From the NCBI RefSeq assembly GCF_013520985.1, contig NZ_JACDTY010000021.1, positions 30,742 through 94,741 of the forward strand: DNA of 64,000 nt. The letters are read 5' to 3'. Positions 45,571 through 55,221 of this stretch are shown piece by piece (the first letter of the stretch is position 1; each line of letters opens with the position of its first letter). Origin of the DNA: Mesorhizobium neociceri (GTDB lineage Bacteria; Pseudomonadota; Alphaproteobacteria; Rhizobiales; Rhizobiaceae). The position numbers and the translations under genes were made by a program. Below the pieces are notes generated by a model. The model had not been told where the DNA came from. It saw nothing but the letters and a program-made list of their open reading frames with translations, and made no database searches.

Positions 45571-46000
45571 CGTCCTAAAGCTTCGGGCACCGACTTATCT
45601 CAACTGGATTTGCCACCCGTCCCGGAGTCCTTGTCCTTGCGGTCTCGGTGCTATGCTGCCGGCCAGCGGCTGACTTACGCGATCACCATAAGGGCACGCG
45701 GGCGACTCGGCTACGCTTTCCAAGCGGCGGACCTTACCCGCCTTTTGGCCGGCGCCTGCCCACCCAAGGTATCCCCTGGCGTCGGCCATTTTTCGACCTA
45801 TCCTAAGCAACCGCTTGCCATGTGCCTGGGATCGCGCCAAGGGCCTGGAATAGAAACCGACGAACAAGCATTCCTCCCGTGATGCATCCGCCCTACGTTT
45901 GGCAACGCCGTCTTTACCGGCGGATGTCAAGGTCCAGCCGTCATTGTGCCTTCATCGATGACGGCGGATTGTGGCGGACGCCACGGGTGGGATCGGCAGG
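45571..46000. other. 430-bp gap with no supported gene
   Basis: ORFs on both strands cover part of this gap (for example 45595-45930 minus, 111 codons), but none has a ribosome-binding site, a recognisable family or a clean start. I see no repeat, RNA gene or terminator. Confidence 0.6.
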
Positions 46001-46534
46001 ATGCGGGCTTGGGAGACATCGCAGGCGGACCGGTGGCAGGCCGGCGGCTGGAATGGGCTGCAAGCCTGCTTCCTCGCCCTGACGGCGATCTTGGTACAGC
46101 CGGCAGCGGCAGGCGAGAAAATCTCGCATGTGCTTGATCACACCAGCATAGCCCCCGCCTATGCCGGCGGATCGGATCTCATCACCGCCTATACGACGGG
46201 GATGGCGCGCAGCCGGCTGAACCTTGCGGGACGCGCCAGCCAGACCGGCCTGGCAGTCCCGCTCGAGCCATGGTCCTTGCGAGCGGAATTCCGGGCGCGG
46301 ACATGGCGCGCGGCGGACGGCAGCCTGCTGCAGGGTTTTGCAGGCACTGGCGGCTTCCGGGTGACCGTCGGAAATTGCCTTGCCCGCTTTTGCGCCGCCA
46401 GCGAATGCAGCGATGTCGGTTGGCCGCTCTACAGCTGCAGCGACGGCCGCAAACGAAAGATGTCGGCCACCGACTTTGTGACGGCAAGTTTCGATGGCGT
46501 CTCCTACCGGCGGTTGAGCGCCGCCAAGGAGTAA
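46001..46534 (+). CDS. hypothetical secreted protein
   Basis: From the ATG at 46001 the product has 177 residues, with a hydrophobic stretch (ACFLALTAILVQPAAAG) that looks like a signal peptide with an unusually long N-region. Four cysteines (in GNCLARFCAASECSD and LYSCSDG) suggest disulphides outside the cytosol. A GTG at 45971 is an alternative start. No family is recognised. It is convergent with the DUF2161 gene. Confidence 0.6.
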   Translation: MRAWETSQADRWQAGGWNGLQACFLALTAILVQPAAAGEKISHVLDHTSIAPAYAGGSDLITAYTTGMARSRLNLAGRASQTGLAVPLEPWSLRAEFRARTWRAADGSLLQGFAGTGGFRVTVGNCLARFCAASECSDVGWPLYSCSDGRKRKMSATDFVTASFDGVSYRRLSAAKE

Positions 46535-46557
46535 CGCTGAGGCACTGCGAAAAATCC

Positions 46558-47226
46558 TTACCCCTGGTCGTGCGCCACCTGCGGCCAGCGCTGCAACGCC
46601 GCATGACCACCCTCGGTCAGCGCATAGACCCCGCGCTCGGCCCTGGCGAACCATCCATACACATTGTCCAAGAGGATGCTGGCCGCGCGTGGCGAAATCG
46701 TTTTCAGATCGCGCGGGCGTTTCGGGCCATCGGTCATGGCGGCGGCGCAGGCCAGCGCATCCTGCCGGTAGGCGGTCATGATCGGCGCGCGCGAACCGCC
46801 GCCGACCACCGGATCGCCGCGCCTTCGCCGGTGTTCCTCCATCAGCCGCGAGCGTCGCTTCGGGTCACGGCGCGGCGCCAAGGCGGCTGGGCTGAGCAGC
46901 AGTTCGACCTCGCCCTTGCCGCTGACGGCCAAAAGCCCGAAGCCGAGCCGCCGGCAGAGCGCGCGAAAACGGCGGTCGTGTTCACGGCCCTTGCCGCGCG
47001 CCGACATGCGCGCCGCAAGCCACACCTCGTCGCAGGCCGCGGCGCGATCGACGCCTTGCAGCACGAGTTCCAGATTGAACTGCAGTTTCAGTTCGCAAAT
47101 GACCAGCACCGGTGGCTCGCCATCGCGCACCGCCACGATATCGCAATTGCCGATTTCGCCCTTTACCGTGAATTCCAGGCTCTCAAGAAACCGCTTCACC
47201 GGGGCGTAGAGAGACGTTTCCTGCAT
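46558..47226 (-). CDS. DUF2161 family protein with a PD-(D/E)XK nuclease-like fold
   Basis: The 222-residue product has the PD-(D/E)XK pattern in its N-terminal half: Glu24, Asp29 in GNCDIVAVRDG and Glu45-x-Lys47 in CELKLQF. The C-terminal half (after a basic RRDPKRRSR stretch) is a helical wHTH-like region ending ERGVYALTEGGHAAL. DUF2161 proteins are common in rhizobia but uncharacterised. It stands alone between convergent and downstream genes. Confidence 0.82.
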   Translation of the reverse strand: MQETSLYAPVKRFLESLEFTVKGEIGNCDIVAVRDGEPPVLVICELKLQFNLELVLQGVDRAAACDEVWLAARMSARGKGREHDRRFRALCRRLGFGLLAVSGKGEVELLLSPAALAPRRDPKRRSRLMEEHRRRRGDPVVGGGSRAPIMTAYRQDALACAAAMTDGPKRPRDLKTISPRAASILLDNVYGWFARAERGVYALTEGGHAALQRWPQVAHDQG

Positions 47227-47289
47227 GGCGCAGGCATAGCCGATTCGGACCCACCCGGCACAGGATTGCCGAAAGGCTAATGCCGCGCG

Positions 47290-48531
47290 CTAAACCGCCT
47301 TGAACACCACCGTCTGCAAAAGCCCGCCGCCGGACAAGTTTTCCAGCGTGATGGTTCCGCCATAGCGCTCGACGATTTCCTTGGCGATGGCCAAGCCCAG
47401 GCCGGCACCTGGGATCGACTGCCAGCGGGCGGGGTTGACGCGGAAGAACGGCTCGAACGCCTTGTTGAGCAATTCCGTTGGAATGCCGGGGCCATGATCG
47501 GCGATTGCCAAGACCGCACGGCCGTCGGTAGCGGTGAGCGAAACGCTGCAACCCTTGCCGTGCGTGGCGGCGTTGACGATCAGATTGCGCAACGCCCGGC
47601 GCAGGCCCAACGCCCCTGCCCGCACCGAGACCTTGTCGAGACGGTCGGCGGAAACCTGATGTCCGAGCGATCGCATCTCGGCCGCGATGTCGCGGACCAG
47701 CCTTTCCAGGTCGACCGGTTCGACCGCGTCCTGGTTGACCTCCTCGCGCACCAGCCGGATCGCGCTGTCGGCGATGCGGTCGAGTTCGTCGAGGTCGTGC
47801 AGCCATTTTTCACGGTCGTCGTCGAGGAATTCGGCGCGCAGCCGCATGCGCGTCATCGGCGTGCGCAGATCATGGCCGGCGGCGGCGACGAGCCGCATGC
47901 GGCTTTCCATCGCCGTTTTCAGCCGGGCGGAGAGCTGGTTCAGCGCATGTGCGGTCGCCTTGACCTCGGCCGACCCCACTTCCGGCACCGACGCCAGCAC
48001 GCCGTCCGAGCCGATCTTGGAGACGGCGGCCTCCAGCATTTCCAGCGGCCGGATCAACACGGAGGTGAAATAGACGGACACTGCCGTGGCGCCGGCGACG
48101 ATGAGCGAGATCCAACCGGCCAGAACCAGCCATTCGCGCCTTGGCGGCTTGACGTGCGGCACCTCCATGATCGCCCAGCGACCATCCGGCAACTGCACCG
48201 ATGCGAGCTGGCCAGGTTCGTCCGCCTTCTCGCTGACGATGGCTGGGAGGTCGAAGCCCCGGCGGCGCAGTATGTCGTTGAGCATCGCCGTCTCGGCACG
48301 GGCGACCTTGCCGCCGGCGGGATGATCGGTGAACTGCACGTTCAGCACATCAGGGACAGGACCGGGCAGCAGCCGCACCACAAGTTCCATCTGCTGCGCA
48401 ATCCAGGGCACGGTCAGTTCCGGTGGCGGCCCGCCGCCGCGCACGCTGATCACGGCGGTGGTAGCCAGGCCAACCACGCCGACGATCGAAGCGACCAGCA
48501 GGATGATCAGGCGCCGGCGCAGCGAATTCAT
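47290..48531 (-). CDS. sensor histidine kinase, EnvZ-like
   Basis: The 413-residue product has two membrane segments (about 8-28 and 135-158) around a periplasmic loop, a HAMP linker, the H-box AAAGHDLRTPMTRMR with His220, the N-box NLIVNAATHG (Asn320), G1 DHGPG at 345-349 and G2 GAGLGLA at 375-381. Its ATG overlaps the stop of the response regulator gene by 4 nt, so they are translated together. The signal is unknown; the periplasmic loop and the adjacent Spy-like protein hint at envelope or metal stress. Confidence 0.94.
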   Translation of the reverse strand: MNSLRRRLIILLVASIVGVVGLATTAVISVRGGGPPPELTVPWIAQQMELVVRLLPGPVPDVLNVQFTDHPAGGKVARAETAMLNDILRRRGFDLPAIVSEKADEPGQLASVQLPDGRWAIMEVPHVKPPRREWLVLAGWISLIVAGATAVSVYFTSVLIRPLEMLEAAVSKIGSDGVLASVPEVGSAEVKATAHALNQLSARLKTAMESRMRLVAAAGHDLRTPMTRMRLRAEFLDDDREKWLHDLDELDRIADSAIRLVREEVNQDAVEPVDLERLVRDIAAEMRSLGHQVSADRLDKVSVRAGALGLRRALRNLIVNAATHGKGCSVSLTATDGRAVLAIADHGPGIPTELLNKAFEPFFRVNPARWQSIPGAGLGLAIAKEIVERYGGTITLENLSGGGLLQTVVFKAV

Positions 48532-49253
48532 GCCTCGGTCTCCGCCGTCTCGACGCGGGTGGTGAGCTGGTAGCCGCCATTGCGCACCGTCTTGAACAGC
48601 GGTTCCTCACCGGTCTCGGCAAACTTGCGGCGCAGCCGGCTCATCAAGACGTCGACGGATCGGTCGAGCGGATCGCGTTCGCGGCCTTGGGTGAGATCGA
48701 GCAGTTGGTCGCGCGACAACAGCCGGCCGGGCCGATCGAGAAACACCTGCAAGAGGTCGAATTCGGCGCCGGTCAGATCGACGGGAACCCCTTCCGCATC
48801 CGTCACCTTGCGGATGTCTGGCTCCAGAGTGTAGCTGGCGAAGCGGTAGATGCGCGCGCGCGGTGCCGCAAACTCCTCAGGTGCTGCCCGACGCAGCACG
48901 GCGCGGATGCGGGCGGTGAGCTCACGCGGGTTGAACGGCTTGCCGATATAGTCGTCTGCGCCGAGTTCCAGGCCGATGATGCGGTCGACATCCTCTTTCA
49001 GCGCCGTCAGCAGGATGATCGGAATATGCGGTTTGCGGTCGCGCAGTCCCCGGCAGATATCAAGCCCGGAGCCATCGGGCAGCATGACGTCGAGCACGAT
49101 CAGGTCGAATTGGCCGGCGCCGAGCTTCTGTTCGCATTCGCGGCGGTCCGCCGCCATCGAAACGCGAAAGCCCTGGCCGTCGAGATAGCGCCCGAGCAGC
49201 GTCCTGATCTCGCGGTCGTCGTCGACGACGAGGATATGGGGTTGCGATTGCAT
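48528..49253 (-). CDS. OmpR-family response regulator
   Basis: The 241-residue product has a receiver domain with Asp55 (LIVLDVMLPDGS), acidic Asp11-13, Thr83 and Lys105 (IGKPF), and a C-terminal winged helix (LTGAEFDLLQVFLDRPGRLL, then SVDVLMSRLRRKF). It pairs with the histidine kinase that overlaps its stop. I chose ATG 49253; a longer upstream frame exists but lacks a receiver-domain start. The 219 bp to the divergent Spy-like gene probably holds its operator. Confidence 0.93.
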   Translation of the reverse strand: MQSQPHILVVDDDREIRTLLGRYLDGQGFRVSMAADRRECEQKLGAGQFDLIVLDVMLPDGSGLDICRGLRDRKPHIPIILLTALKEDVDRIIGLELGADDYIGKPFNPRELTARIRAVLRRAAPEEFAAPRARIYRFASYTLEPDIRKVTDAEGVPVDLTGAEFDLLQVFLDRPGRLLSRDQLLDLTQGRERDPLDRSVDVLMSRLRRKFAETGEEPLFKTVRNGGYQLTTRVETAETEA

Positions 49254-49472
49254 TGCCTGCGATGTGCCCTTTGCCGGTTTATGACGCCGATTATAGGCAA
49301 GCCGCCGGCGCACAGCAGATAAAATTGCAACCGAATGTTGCCAGCAATCCGGCAGAAACATTCCGAAACAAATCTCCCTTTGCTGGAAACCTTCGGCAAC
49401 ACACCGAAGCAAAGCGGAAAAAGAGGCCCCCTATTCTGCTGCCATCCGATGCATGTGGGAAAGGATTACGTC

Positions 49473-50156
49473 ATGCAAAGCAGACTTCTGGCGCTCGGCT
49501 TGTTCTCCGCGGTCGCCATTCATCCCGCCCTTGCGCAGCAGGCCGGCCCCGCGCCCGGCGAGCAGCCACAAATCCTGGCGCTGCAGGACGACCCGGACCA
49601 AGGTACCCCGGATCAAGGTCCTTGGCCGCACCGGCCGACATGGCACGGCCCGGAAGGCTTCGGCCTGCATCGCATGGGCCCACCGCCGCAATTGCTCGCG
49701 GCTCGGCTTGCTGCGCTCGAAACCCGCATCGGCGTGCGCAGCGAACAGCTCGATGCCTGGCGCGACTATACCAGCGCGCTGCAGGCGGTGCTGGCGCCGC
49801 CCGGGCCCGATCATGGCTTCGGTGGCTCCGGTGGTCGCGGTCCCGATGGAAGTGGCGCGGAGGACCACGGCGGCAAAGCCGATCAGGGTCCCCGCGATCC
49901 CTTTGCCTTCCAGGAAAGACTGGCCGACGATGTTACCAAGCGTGGCGCGGCGGCCGCCAAGTTGAAGGACGCGATCGCAGCGCTGCGCACCAAACTGACG
50001 CCCGAACAGCTTGAAATACTTGCCTCGGCGGAGCCACCTCACGGCCCACCCCCCGGTCCCTGGGGCCATCCGCCGGACGCTGCCGGTCCAGGAGGTCTGC
50101 CTGGCCATGACAGACACGCTCCCAATGCCCTACCCCGGACTGACGAGCAACTCTGA
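49473..50156 (+). CDS. Spy/LTXXQ-motif periplasmic protein
   Basis: From the ATG at 49473 (AAAGGA upstream) the product has 227 residues with a signal peptide cleaved near ALA-QQ, a Pro/Gly-rich region, helical repeats (LAARLAALETRIGVRSEQLD and RLADDVTKRGAAAAKLKDA), and the LTPEQ motif of the Spy/CpxP family before a His/Pro-rich tail. Members act as periplasmic chaperones or bind metals. It is divergent from an OmpR/EnvZ pair, the arrangement seen for CpxP-CpxRA, so the pair may control it. Confidence 0.82.
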   Translation: MQSRLLALGLFSAVAIHPALAQQAGPAPGEQPQILALQDDPDQGTPDQGPWPHRPTWHGPEGFGLHRMGPPPQLLAARLAALETRIGVRSEQLDAWRDYTSALQAVLAPPGPDHGFGGSGGRGPDGSGAEDHGGKADQGPRDPFAFQERLADDVTKRGAAAAKLKDAIAALRTKLTPEQLEILASAEPPHGPPPGPWGHPPDAAGPGGLPGHDRHAPNALPRTDEQL

Positions 50157-50788
50157 CCGGCTGCGCCGGCCGGCCCGCTGCCCCCCGGTCTCGGGCCGGC
50201 CGGTTTCACCCCAAGAGCAATTCCAGGAAAAGTGTGAAGCGGTTTTCCCGGGAAAAGCGCGGAGCGCTTTCCCTAGGGAATTGCGTAAAGCAATGTGGTC
50301 GGTTCCGGCCGTCATCAAGCAACGAAAGCACGACAATGTGGGAAGCCCTGATGATGCTGCGGCTGATCGCGGCGTATGGCCCAGTCGGTGGCCGAGTCGG
50401 TTCGCCCGGCCATGGCGCGCGAACCGTGCAGCCGACGCTGCCGGCGGACACGCTTAAGGGTGAGATTCGGCTGAACTTCGCCGCCTGGCGCCTGTCGCTG
50501 CCGCTTTCGACACAGTCGAGCGCCGCCCTTCGTGACAAGAAAATTGCGTAAAGTCCGCCCATTGCAGATCACGGCCAAAGCGCTTGGCGCAATGCCGTTT
50601 GTTGGCCTATTGGTGTGCTGGGCATCGCGGCCAAGACTTAATTCTGCTTGTCGAATACGCCCTGGTCGCCGAGAAGGAGCGCAAGATGAGCCGCTTCGAG
50701 GCATTGCTCGACGCCGCGCGCAAGCGGGCGCAGCCGACTGCCATGACCTTCCGATTGCCATGACCTTCGACTGCAACTCCAGCGAAAG
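50157..50788. other. 632-bp region between the Spy-like gene and the efflux operon
   Basis: The region holds the intergenic repeat at 50215-50290. After it there is no supported gene. A short run at about 50643-50763 reads as coding-like on the plus strand (LVEYALVAEKERKMSRFEAL continuing for about 20 codons to a TGA) but has no start or family; it may be a gene remnant. A near-duplicate TGCCATGACCTTC occurs twice at about 50740-50770. No TetR or LysR regulator for the efflux operon is present. Confidence 0.5.
50215..50290. repeat. structured intergenic repeat (rhizobial type)
   Basis: GCAATTCC (50217-50224) pairs with GGAATTGC (50277-50284), enclosing nested palindromes around TTTTCCCGGGAAAA and AAAGCGC-GG-AGCGCTTT. 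The outer words resemble a short repeat frequent between genes in Mesorhizobium and Sinorhizobium; that comparison is from memory. Confidence 0.7.
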
Positions 50789-52069
50789 ATGATCGACGCC
50801 ATGCCCCTCCCATCCAGCCGGTCCTATCTGCCGTCGCGCCTTTTCGCCTCCTGGGTCGCGATGCTGGGTGCCGCGCTCTTTCTCGCATCCTGTTCGCAAG
50901 AAGAGGGCAAAGCCCCGGCAGGTATGGGCGCTGCCGGCCGGCCTGAGGTCGGTGTCGTCACGTTGCATCCGCAGTCGGTTGCCATCACCGCCGAACTGTC
51001 GGGACGCACAACCGCTTCGCTGACCGCCGATGTACGCCCGCAGGTGAATGGCATCATCCAGGCCCGGCTTTTCCAGGAAGGCAGCGAGGTCGTGGTCGGC
51101 CAGCCGCTCTATCTCATCAACCCAGCGAGCTACCAGGCAGCCCTGGACAGCGCGAAAGCTGCGCAGCAGAAGGCCGAAGCCGCGGTGCCTACCGCTCAGT
51201 CCAAGTTCGACCGCTACGCCGGCCTGCTAGCGCAAAAGGTGGTCTCGCAGCAGGATTACGACGACGCTGCCGCGACGCTGGCACAGGCGCAGGCGGATGT
51301 GGCGTCGGCCAAGGCGAGCGTGGAAACCGCGCGCATCAATCTCGACTACACCAAGATCACCGCGCCGATCGCCGGCCGCATCGACAAGTCGTCGCTGACG
51401 CCGGGAGCGCTCGTCACCGCCAACCAGGACACCGTGCTCACCACCATCCGCGCGCTCGATCCGATCAATGTCGATGTCACGCAATCAAGCACCAATCTGC
51501 TCAATTTGCGCCAGGCCATCAATGAAGGCCGGCTGAAGTTCAGCGGCCCCAATGTCAGCGTCAAGCTGAAGCTCGACAACGGCACCGTCTATACACAGAC
51601 CGGCAAAATGGAATTCGCCGGCGCCAATGTCGACCAGTCCACCGGCACCTTCGCGCTGAGAGCGCAGTTTCCCAACCCGGAGCGCCTGTTGCTGCCCGGC
51701 ATGTATGTGCGCGCGCTCGTCGAAGAAGGCGTCGCCCAGAACAGCTTCCTGGTGCCGCAGCGCGCCGTCAGCCGCAACACCAAGGGTGAAGCGACCGCCA
51801 TGGTCATCAACGCTGCCGGCAAGGTCGAGCAACGTGTACTCGCCGTGCGCAACAGCGTCGGCAACAGCTGGCTGGTGGATTCCGGCGTCGGCGATGGCGA
51901 CCGCGTCATCGTCGAAGGCGTGCAGCTGGTACGCCCCGGCGGCGATGCGACGGGCGTCGAGGTGACGATCGACGAGGCAACCGGCGAGGTCAAGGACCGC
52001 GCGCAGACCTCCTCGGCCGTGCCTGCCGCCTCGGAAGTGGCGGCCAACGCCCAGAAGACCGGGAACTGA
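50789..52069 (+). CDS. RND efflux membrane-fusion protein (MexA/AcrA-like)
   Basis: The 426-residue product has a lipoprotein signal (FLASCSQ), a barrel-sandwich lipoyl region (ADVRPQVNGIIQARLFQEG and VVGQPLYLINPASYQ), a coiled-coil hairpin (residues about 110-185) and TKITAPIAGRIDKSSLTPG, then VPQRAVSRNTKGEA. It bridges pump and outer-membrane channel. The start may be the ATG at 50789 or 50801. It is first in the three-gene operon, 4 nt before the pump gene. Confidence 0.93.
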   Translation: MIDAMPLPSSRSYLPSRLFASWVAMLGAALFLASCSQEEGKAPAGMGAAGRPEVGVVTLHPQSVAITAELSGRTTASLTADVRPQVNGIIQARLFQEGSEVVVGQPLYLINPASYQAALDSAKAAQQKAEAAVPTAQSKFDRYAGLLAQKVVSQQDYDDAAATLAQAQADVASAKASVETARINLDYTKITAPIAGRIDKSSLTPGALVTANQDTVLTTIRALDPINVDVTQSSTNLLNLRQAINEGRLKFSGPNVSVKLKLDNGTVYTQTGKMEFAGANVDQSTGTFALRAQFPNPERLLLPGMYVRALVEEGVAQNSFLVPQRAVSRNTKGEATAMVINAAGKVEQRVLAVRNSVGNSWLVDSGVGDGDRVIVEGVQLVRPGGDATGVEVTIDEATGEVKDRAQTSSAVPAASEVAANAQKTGN

Positions 52070-52073
52070 GCCG

Positions 52074-55000
52074 ATGTCCGCATTCTTCATCAACCGGCCG
52101 ATCTTCGCCTGGGTGATCGCCATCGTGATCATGCTGGGCGGCCTGCTCGCGCTCACCACGCTGCCGATCTCACAATACCCGCAGATTGCGCCGACCACGG
52201 TCAACATCAGCGCTACCTATCCAGGTGCTGACGCGCAGACGGTCGAAAACTCGGTGACCAAGGTCATCGAGCAAGGCATGACCGGCATCGACAATCTCGA
52301 CTACATGACGGCAACGTCGACCTCGACCGGTGCGGCCTCGATCACGCTGACCTTCACCACCGCCGCCGATCCCGATACCGCGCAGGTGCAGACCCAGAAC
52401 AAGCTGCAGCTGGTGCAGTCGCAGCTGCCGCAGGTGGTGCAGAGCAACGGCATCACCGTCTCCAAATCCTCGACCGGCTTCCTGATGGTCATCGGCTTCG
52501 TCTCCAGCGACGGCAAGATGAACTCGACCGACCTTGCCGACTATGTCGACTCCACCATCAATGACACGCTGAAGCGCGTCGAAGGCGTCGGCTCGACGCA
52601 GCTTTTCGGGTCCGGCTATGCCATGCGCATCTGGCTCGACCCCGACCAGCTCGCCAAATATGCCCTGATGCCGAGTGACGTGGCCGCCGCGATCGAGGCG
52701 CAGAATACGCAGGTGTCGGCCGGCCAACTCGGCGGCCTGCCGCAACGCAAGGGCCAGCAGCTCAATGCCACGGTGACCGCCAAGAGCCGGCTGCAGACCG
52801 CCGAACAGTTCCGCAACATCATTCTGAAGAGCCAGACCGATGGTTCGCTGGTGCGGCTCAACGATGTCGCCACCGTCCAGCTCGGCGCCGAAAGCTATAC
52901 GACGCAGGCCAATTTCAACGGCAAACCGGCAGCCGGCGTCGCCATCAACCTGGCGACCGGCGCCAACGCCATCAGCACGGCGGAAGCGGTGCGCACGACC
53001 ATAAACCGCCTGAGCTCGACCTTCCCGCAAGGGGTCGAGGTCGTCTACCCCTACGACACCTCGCCCTTCGTGCGGCTGTCGATCGAGGAGGTGGTCAAGA
53101 CGCTGCTCGAGGCGATCGTGCTGGTGTTCCTGGTGATGTTCGTCTTCCTGCAGAATCTGCGCGCCACCATCATCCCGACCATCGCCGTGCCGGTGGTGCT
53201 GCTCGGCACATTCGGCGTGCTCTCCTTCTTCGGCTATTCGATCAATACGCTGACCATGTTCGCCATGGTGCTGGCCATCGGCCTGCTCGTCGACGACGCC
53301 ATCGTCGTGGTCGAAAATGTCGAGCGCGTCATGCAGGAGGAAGACCTGTCGCCGAAGGAGGCGACGCGCAAATCGATGAACGAGATCACCGGCGCGCTGG
53401 TCGGCATCGCCACCGTGCTCTCGGCGGTGTTCGTACCGATGGCCTTCTTCGGCGGCTCGACCGGCATCATCTATCGGCAGTTCTCGGTGACCATCGTTTC
53501 GGCAATGGTGCTGTCGGTGCTGGTAGCACTCGTGCTAACGCCGGCGCTGTGCGCCACCATCTTGCGGCGGCCAAAGGACCACGCGACGCAGACCGGTCCG
53601 TTCGGCTGGTTCAACCGCGTCTTCGACCGCGGCACGACCGCCTATCGCGACGGCTCGCACGGCATCATCAACCGCTCCTGGCGTTTCCTCGCCGTCTTCC
53701 TCGCCATCGTCATCGCCATGGGCTGGATGTTTGCCCGGCTGCCGAGCTCTTTCCTGCCGGAAGAGGACCAGGGCATCCTGATCACCAGCGTGCAATTACC
53801 GGTCGGCGCAACGCAGGACCGCACGGAGCGCGTGCTGAAGCAGGTCACCGATCACTATCTCAACGACGAAAAGGACGCGGTCGCAGGGGTGTTCACCGCC
53901 TCCGGCTTCGGCTTCGGCGGCGCCGGACAAAATGTCGGCATCGCGTTCGTGCCGCTGAAGGAATTCAGCCAGCGCTCATCGCCGGCCTTGGCGGCGCAAG
54001 CGGTCGCCGGCCGCGCCATGGGCGCCTTCCGCAAGATCAGGGATGCGCAGGTCTTTGCCCTCGCCCCGCCCGCCATCCAGGGTTTTGGCAACACCAACGG
54101 CTTCGACTTCTACCTGCAGGACGTCAACGGCGCCGGCCACGATGCCCTGATCCAGACCCGCAACCAGCTCCTGGGACTTGCCGCGCAGAGCAAGCTGCTC
54201 ACCGCCACAAGGCCCAATGGCCAGGAGGACCAGCCGCAATTTTCGGTCGACATCGACCAGGAGAAAGCCAGCGCGCTTGGCGTCAACCTCGCCGACATCA
54301 ACAACACGCTGTCGGCTGCCTGGGGCAGCGACTACGTCAACGATTTCATCGATCGCGGACGGGTCAAGCCGGTCTATTTGCAGTCGGACCCGAACTTCCG
54401 CATGCAGCCGGAAGACCTGGACAAATGGCAGGTCCGCAACTCCGCCGGCACCATGGTGCCGTTCTCCTCCTTCGCCTCCAGCCACTGGACATTCGGTTCG
54501 CCGCGGCTCGAACGCTACAATGGCTCGGCCGCGGTCGAGATCCAGGGCGCTGCGGCCGCCGGTATCAGTTCGGGCGCCGCCATGGACGAGATCGACAAAC
54601 TCGTGGCGCAGCTGCCGCCCGGCTACTCGCATGAATGGACCGGGCTGTCGCACCAGGAACGGCTTTCCGGCAACCAGGCGCTGTCGCTCTACGCTATCTC
54701 GGCCCTCGTCGTGTTCCTGTGCCTGGCGGCACTTTATGAGAGCTGGTCTATCCCATTCGCGGTCATGCTGTCGGTGCCGATCGGCATCTTCGGCGCGCTC
54801 TTGGCGGCAAGCCTGTTCGGCCAGACCAACGACGTCTATTTCAAGGTCGGCCTGCTGACCACGATCGGCCTCGCCGCCAAGAACGCCATCCTCATCGTCG
54901 AGTTCGCCATCGAACGGCAGGCAGCCGGCATGGGTCTCGTCGAGGCGACACTGGAAGCGGCGCGACAGCGATTGCGGCCGATCCTGATGACGTCGCTGGC

Positions 55001-55211
55001 CTTCATCCTCGGCGTCACGCCACTGGCGATTGCCAACGGCGCAGGCTCAGGCGCGCAGAACTCCGTCGGCATCGGCGTCATGGGCGGCATGATCGCGGCG
55101 ACGGTGATCGGCGTATTCCTGGTGCCGCTGCTGTTCGTCACGGTGCGGCGCATCTTTAGGGGCAACGCGGCTAAACAGAGCGAAGCGACAGCAGCAGCCA
55201 ACCAGCAATAA
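52074..55211 (+). CDS. RND multidrug efflux pump, inner-membrane subunit (AcrB/MexB family)
   Basis: The 1045-residue product is full length for the HAE1 group, with twelve membrane helices in two blocks. It begins FFINRPIFAWVIAI and has the proton-relay aspartates in LLVDDAIVVVENVERVM and the lysine in TIGLAAKNAILIVEFA. It pumps hydrophobic drugs from the inner membrane or periplasm. Substrate range cannot be read here. It is flanked by its adaptor and channel genes. Confidence 0.96.
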   Translation: MSAFFINRPIFAWVIAIVIMLGGLLALTTLPISQYPQIAPTTVNISATYPGADAQTVENSVTKVIEQGMTGIDNLDYMTATSTSTGAASITLTFTTAADPDTAQVQTQNKLQLVQSQLPQVVQSNGITVSKSSTGFLMVIGFVSSDGKMNSTDLADYVDSTINDTLKRVEGVGSTQLFGSGYAMRIWLDPDQLAKYALMPSDVAAAIEAQNTQVSAGQLGGLPQRKGQQLNATVTAKSRLQTAEQFRNIILKSQTDGSLVRLNDVATVQLGAESYTTQANFNGKPAAGVAINLATGANAISTAEAVRTTINRLSSTFPQGVEVVYPYDTSPFVRLSIEEVVKTLLEAIVLVFLVMFVFLQNLRATIIPTIAVPVVLLGTFGVLSFFGYSINTLTMFAMVLAIGLLVDDAIVVVENVERVMQEEDLSPKEATRKSMNEITGALVGIATVLSAVFVPMAFFGGSTGIIYRQFSVTIVSAMVLSVLVALVLTPALCATILRRPKDHATQTGPFGWFNRVFDRGTTAYRDGSHGIINRSWRFLAVFLAIVIAMGWMFARLPSSFLPEEDQGILITSVQLPVGATQDRTERVLKQVTDHYLNDEKDAVAGVFTASGFGFGGAGQNVGIAFVPLKEFSQRSSPALAAQAVAGRAMGAFRKIRDAQVFALAPPAIQGFGNTNGFDFYLQDVNGAGHDALIQTRNQLLGLAAQSKLLTATRPNGQEDQPQFSVDIDQEKASALGVNLADINNTLSAAWGSDYVNDFIDRGRVKPVYLQSDPNFRMQPEDLDKWQVRNSAGTMVPFSSFASSHWTFGSPRLERYNGSAAVEIQGAAAAGISSGAAMDEIDKLVAQLPPGYSHEWTGLSHQERLSGNQALSLYAISALVVFLCLAALYESWSIPFAVMLSVPIGIFGALLAASLFGQTNDVYFKVGLLTTIGLAAKNAILIVEFAIERQAAGMGLVEATLEAARQRLRPILMTSLAFILGVTPLAIANGAGSGAQNSVGIGVMGGMIAATVIGVFLVPLLFVTVRRIFRGNAAKQSEATAAANQQ

Positions 55212-55221
55212 GGGTTCTTCC

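Noticed and set aside
45595..45930. Minus-strand ORF of 111 codons upstream of the cyclase-FHA gene
   Set aside because: No ribosome-binding site, no family, and overlapping open frames on the other strand.
43633..46534. Genomic island with attachment sites at tRNA-Glu
   Set aside because: No copy of the tRNA 3' end and no integrase gene was found within the window, so an island is not supported.
50315..50968. Minus-strand ORF of 217 codons upstream of the efflux operon
   Set aside because: It overlaps the repeat and the start of the adaptor gene and has no recognisable content.
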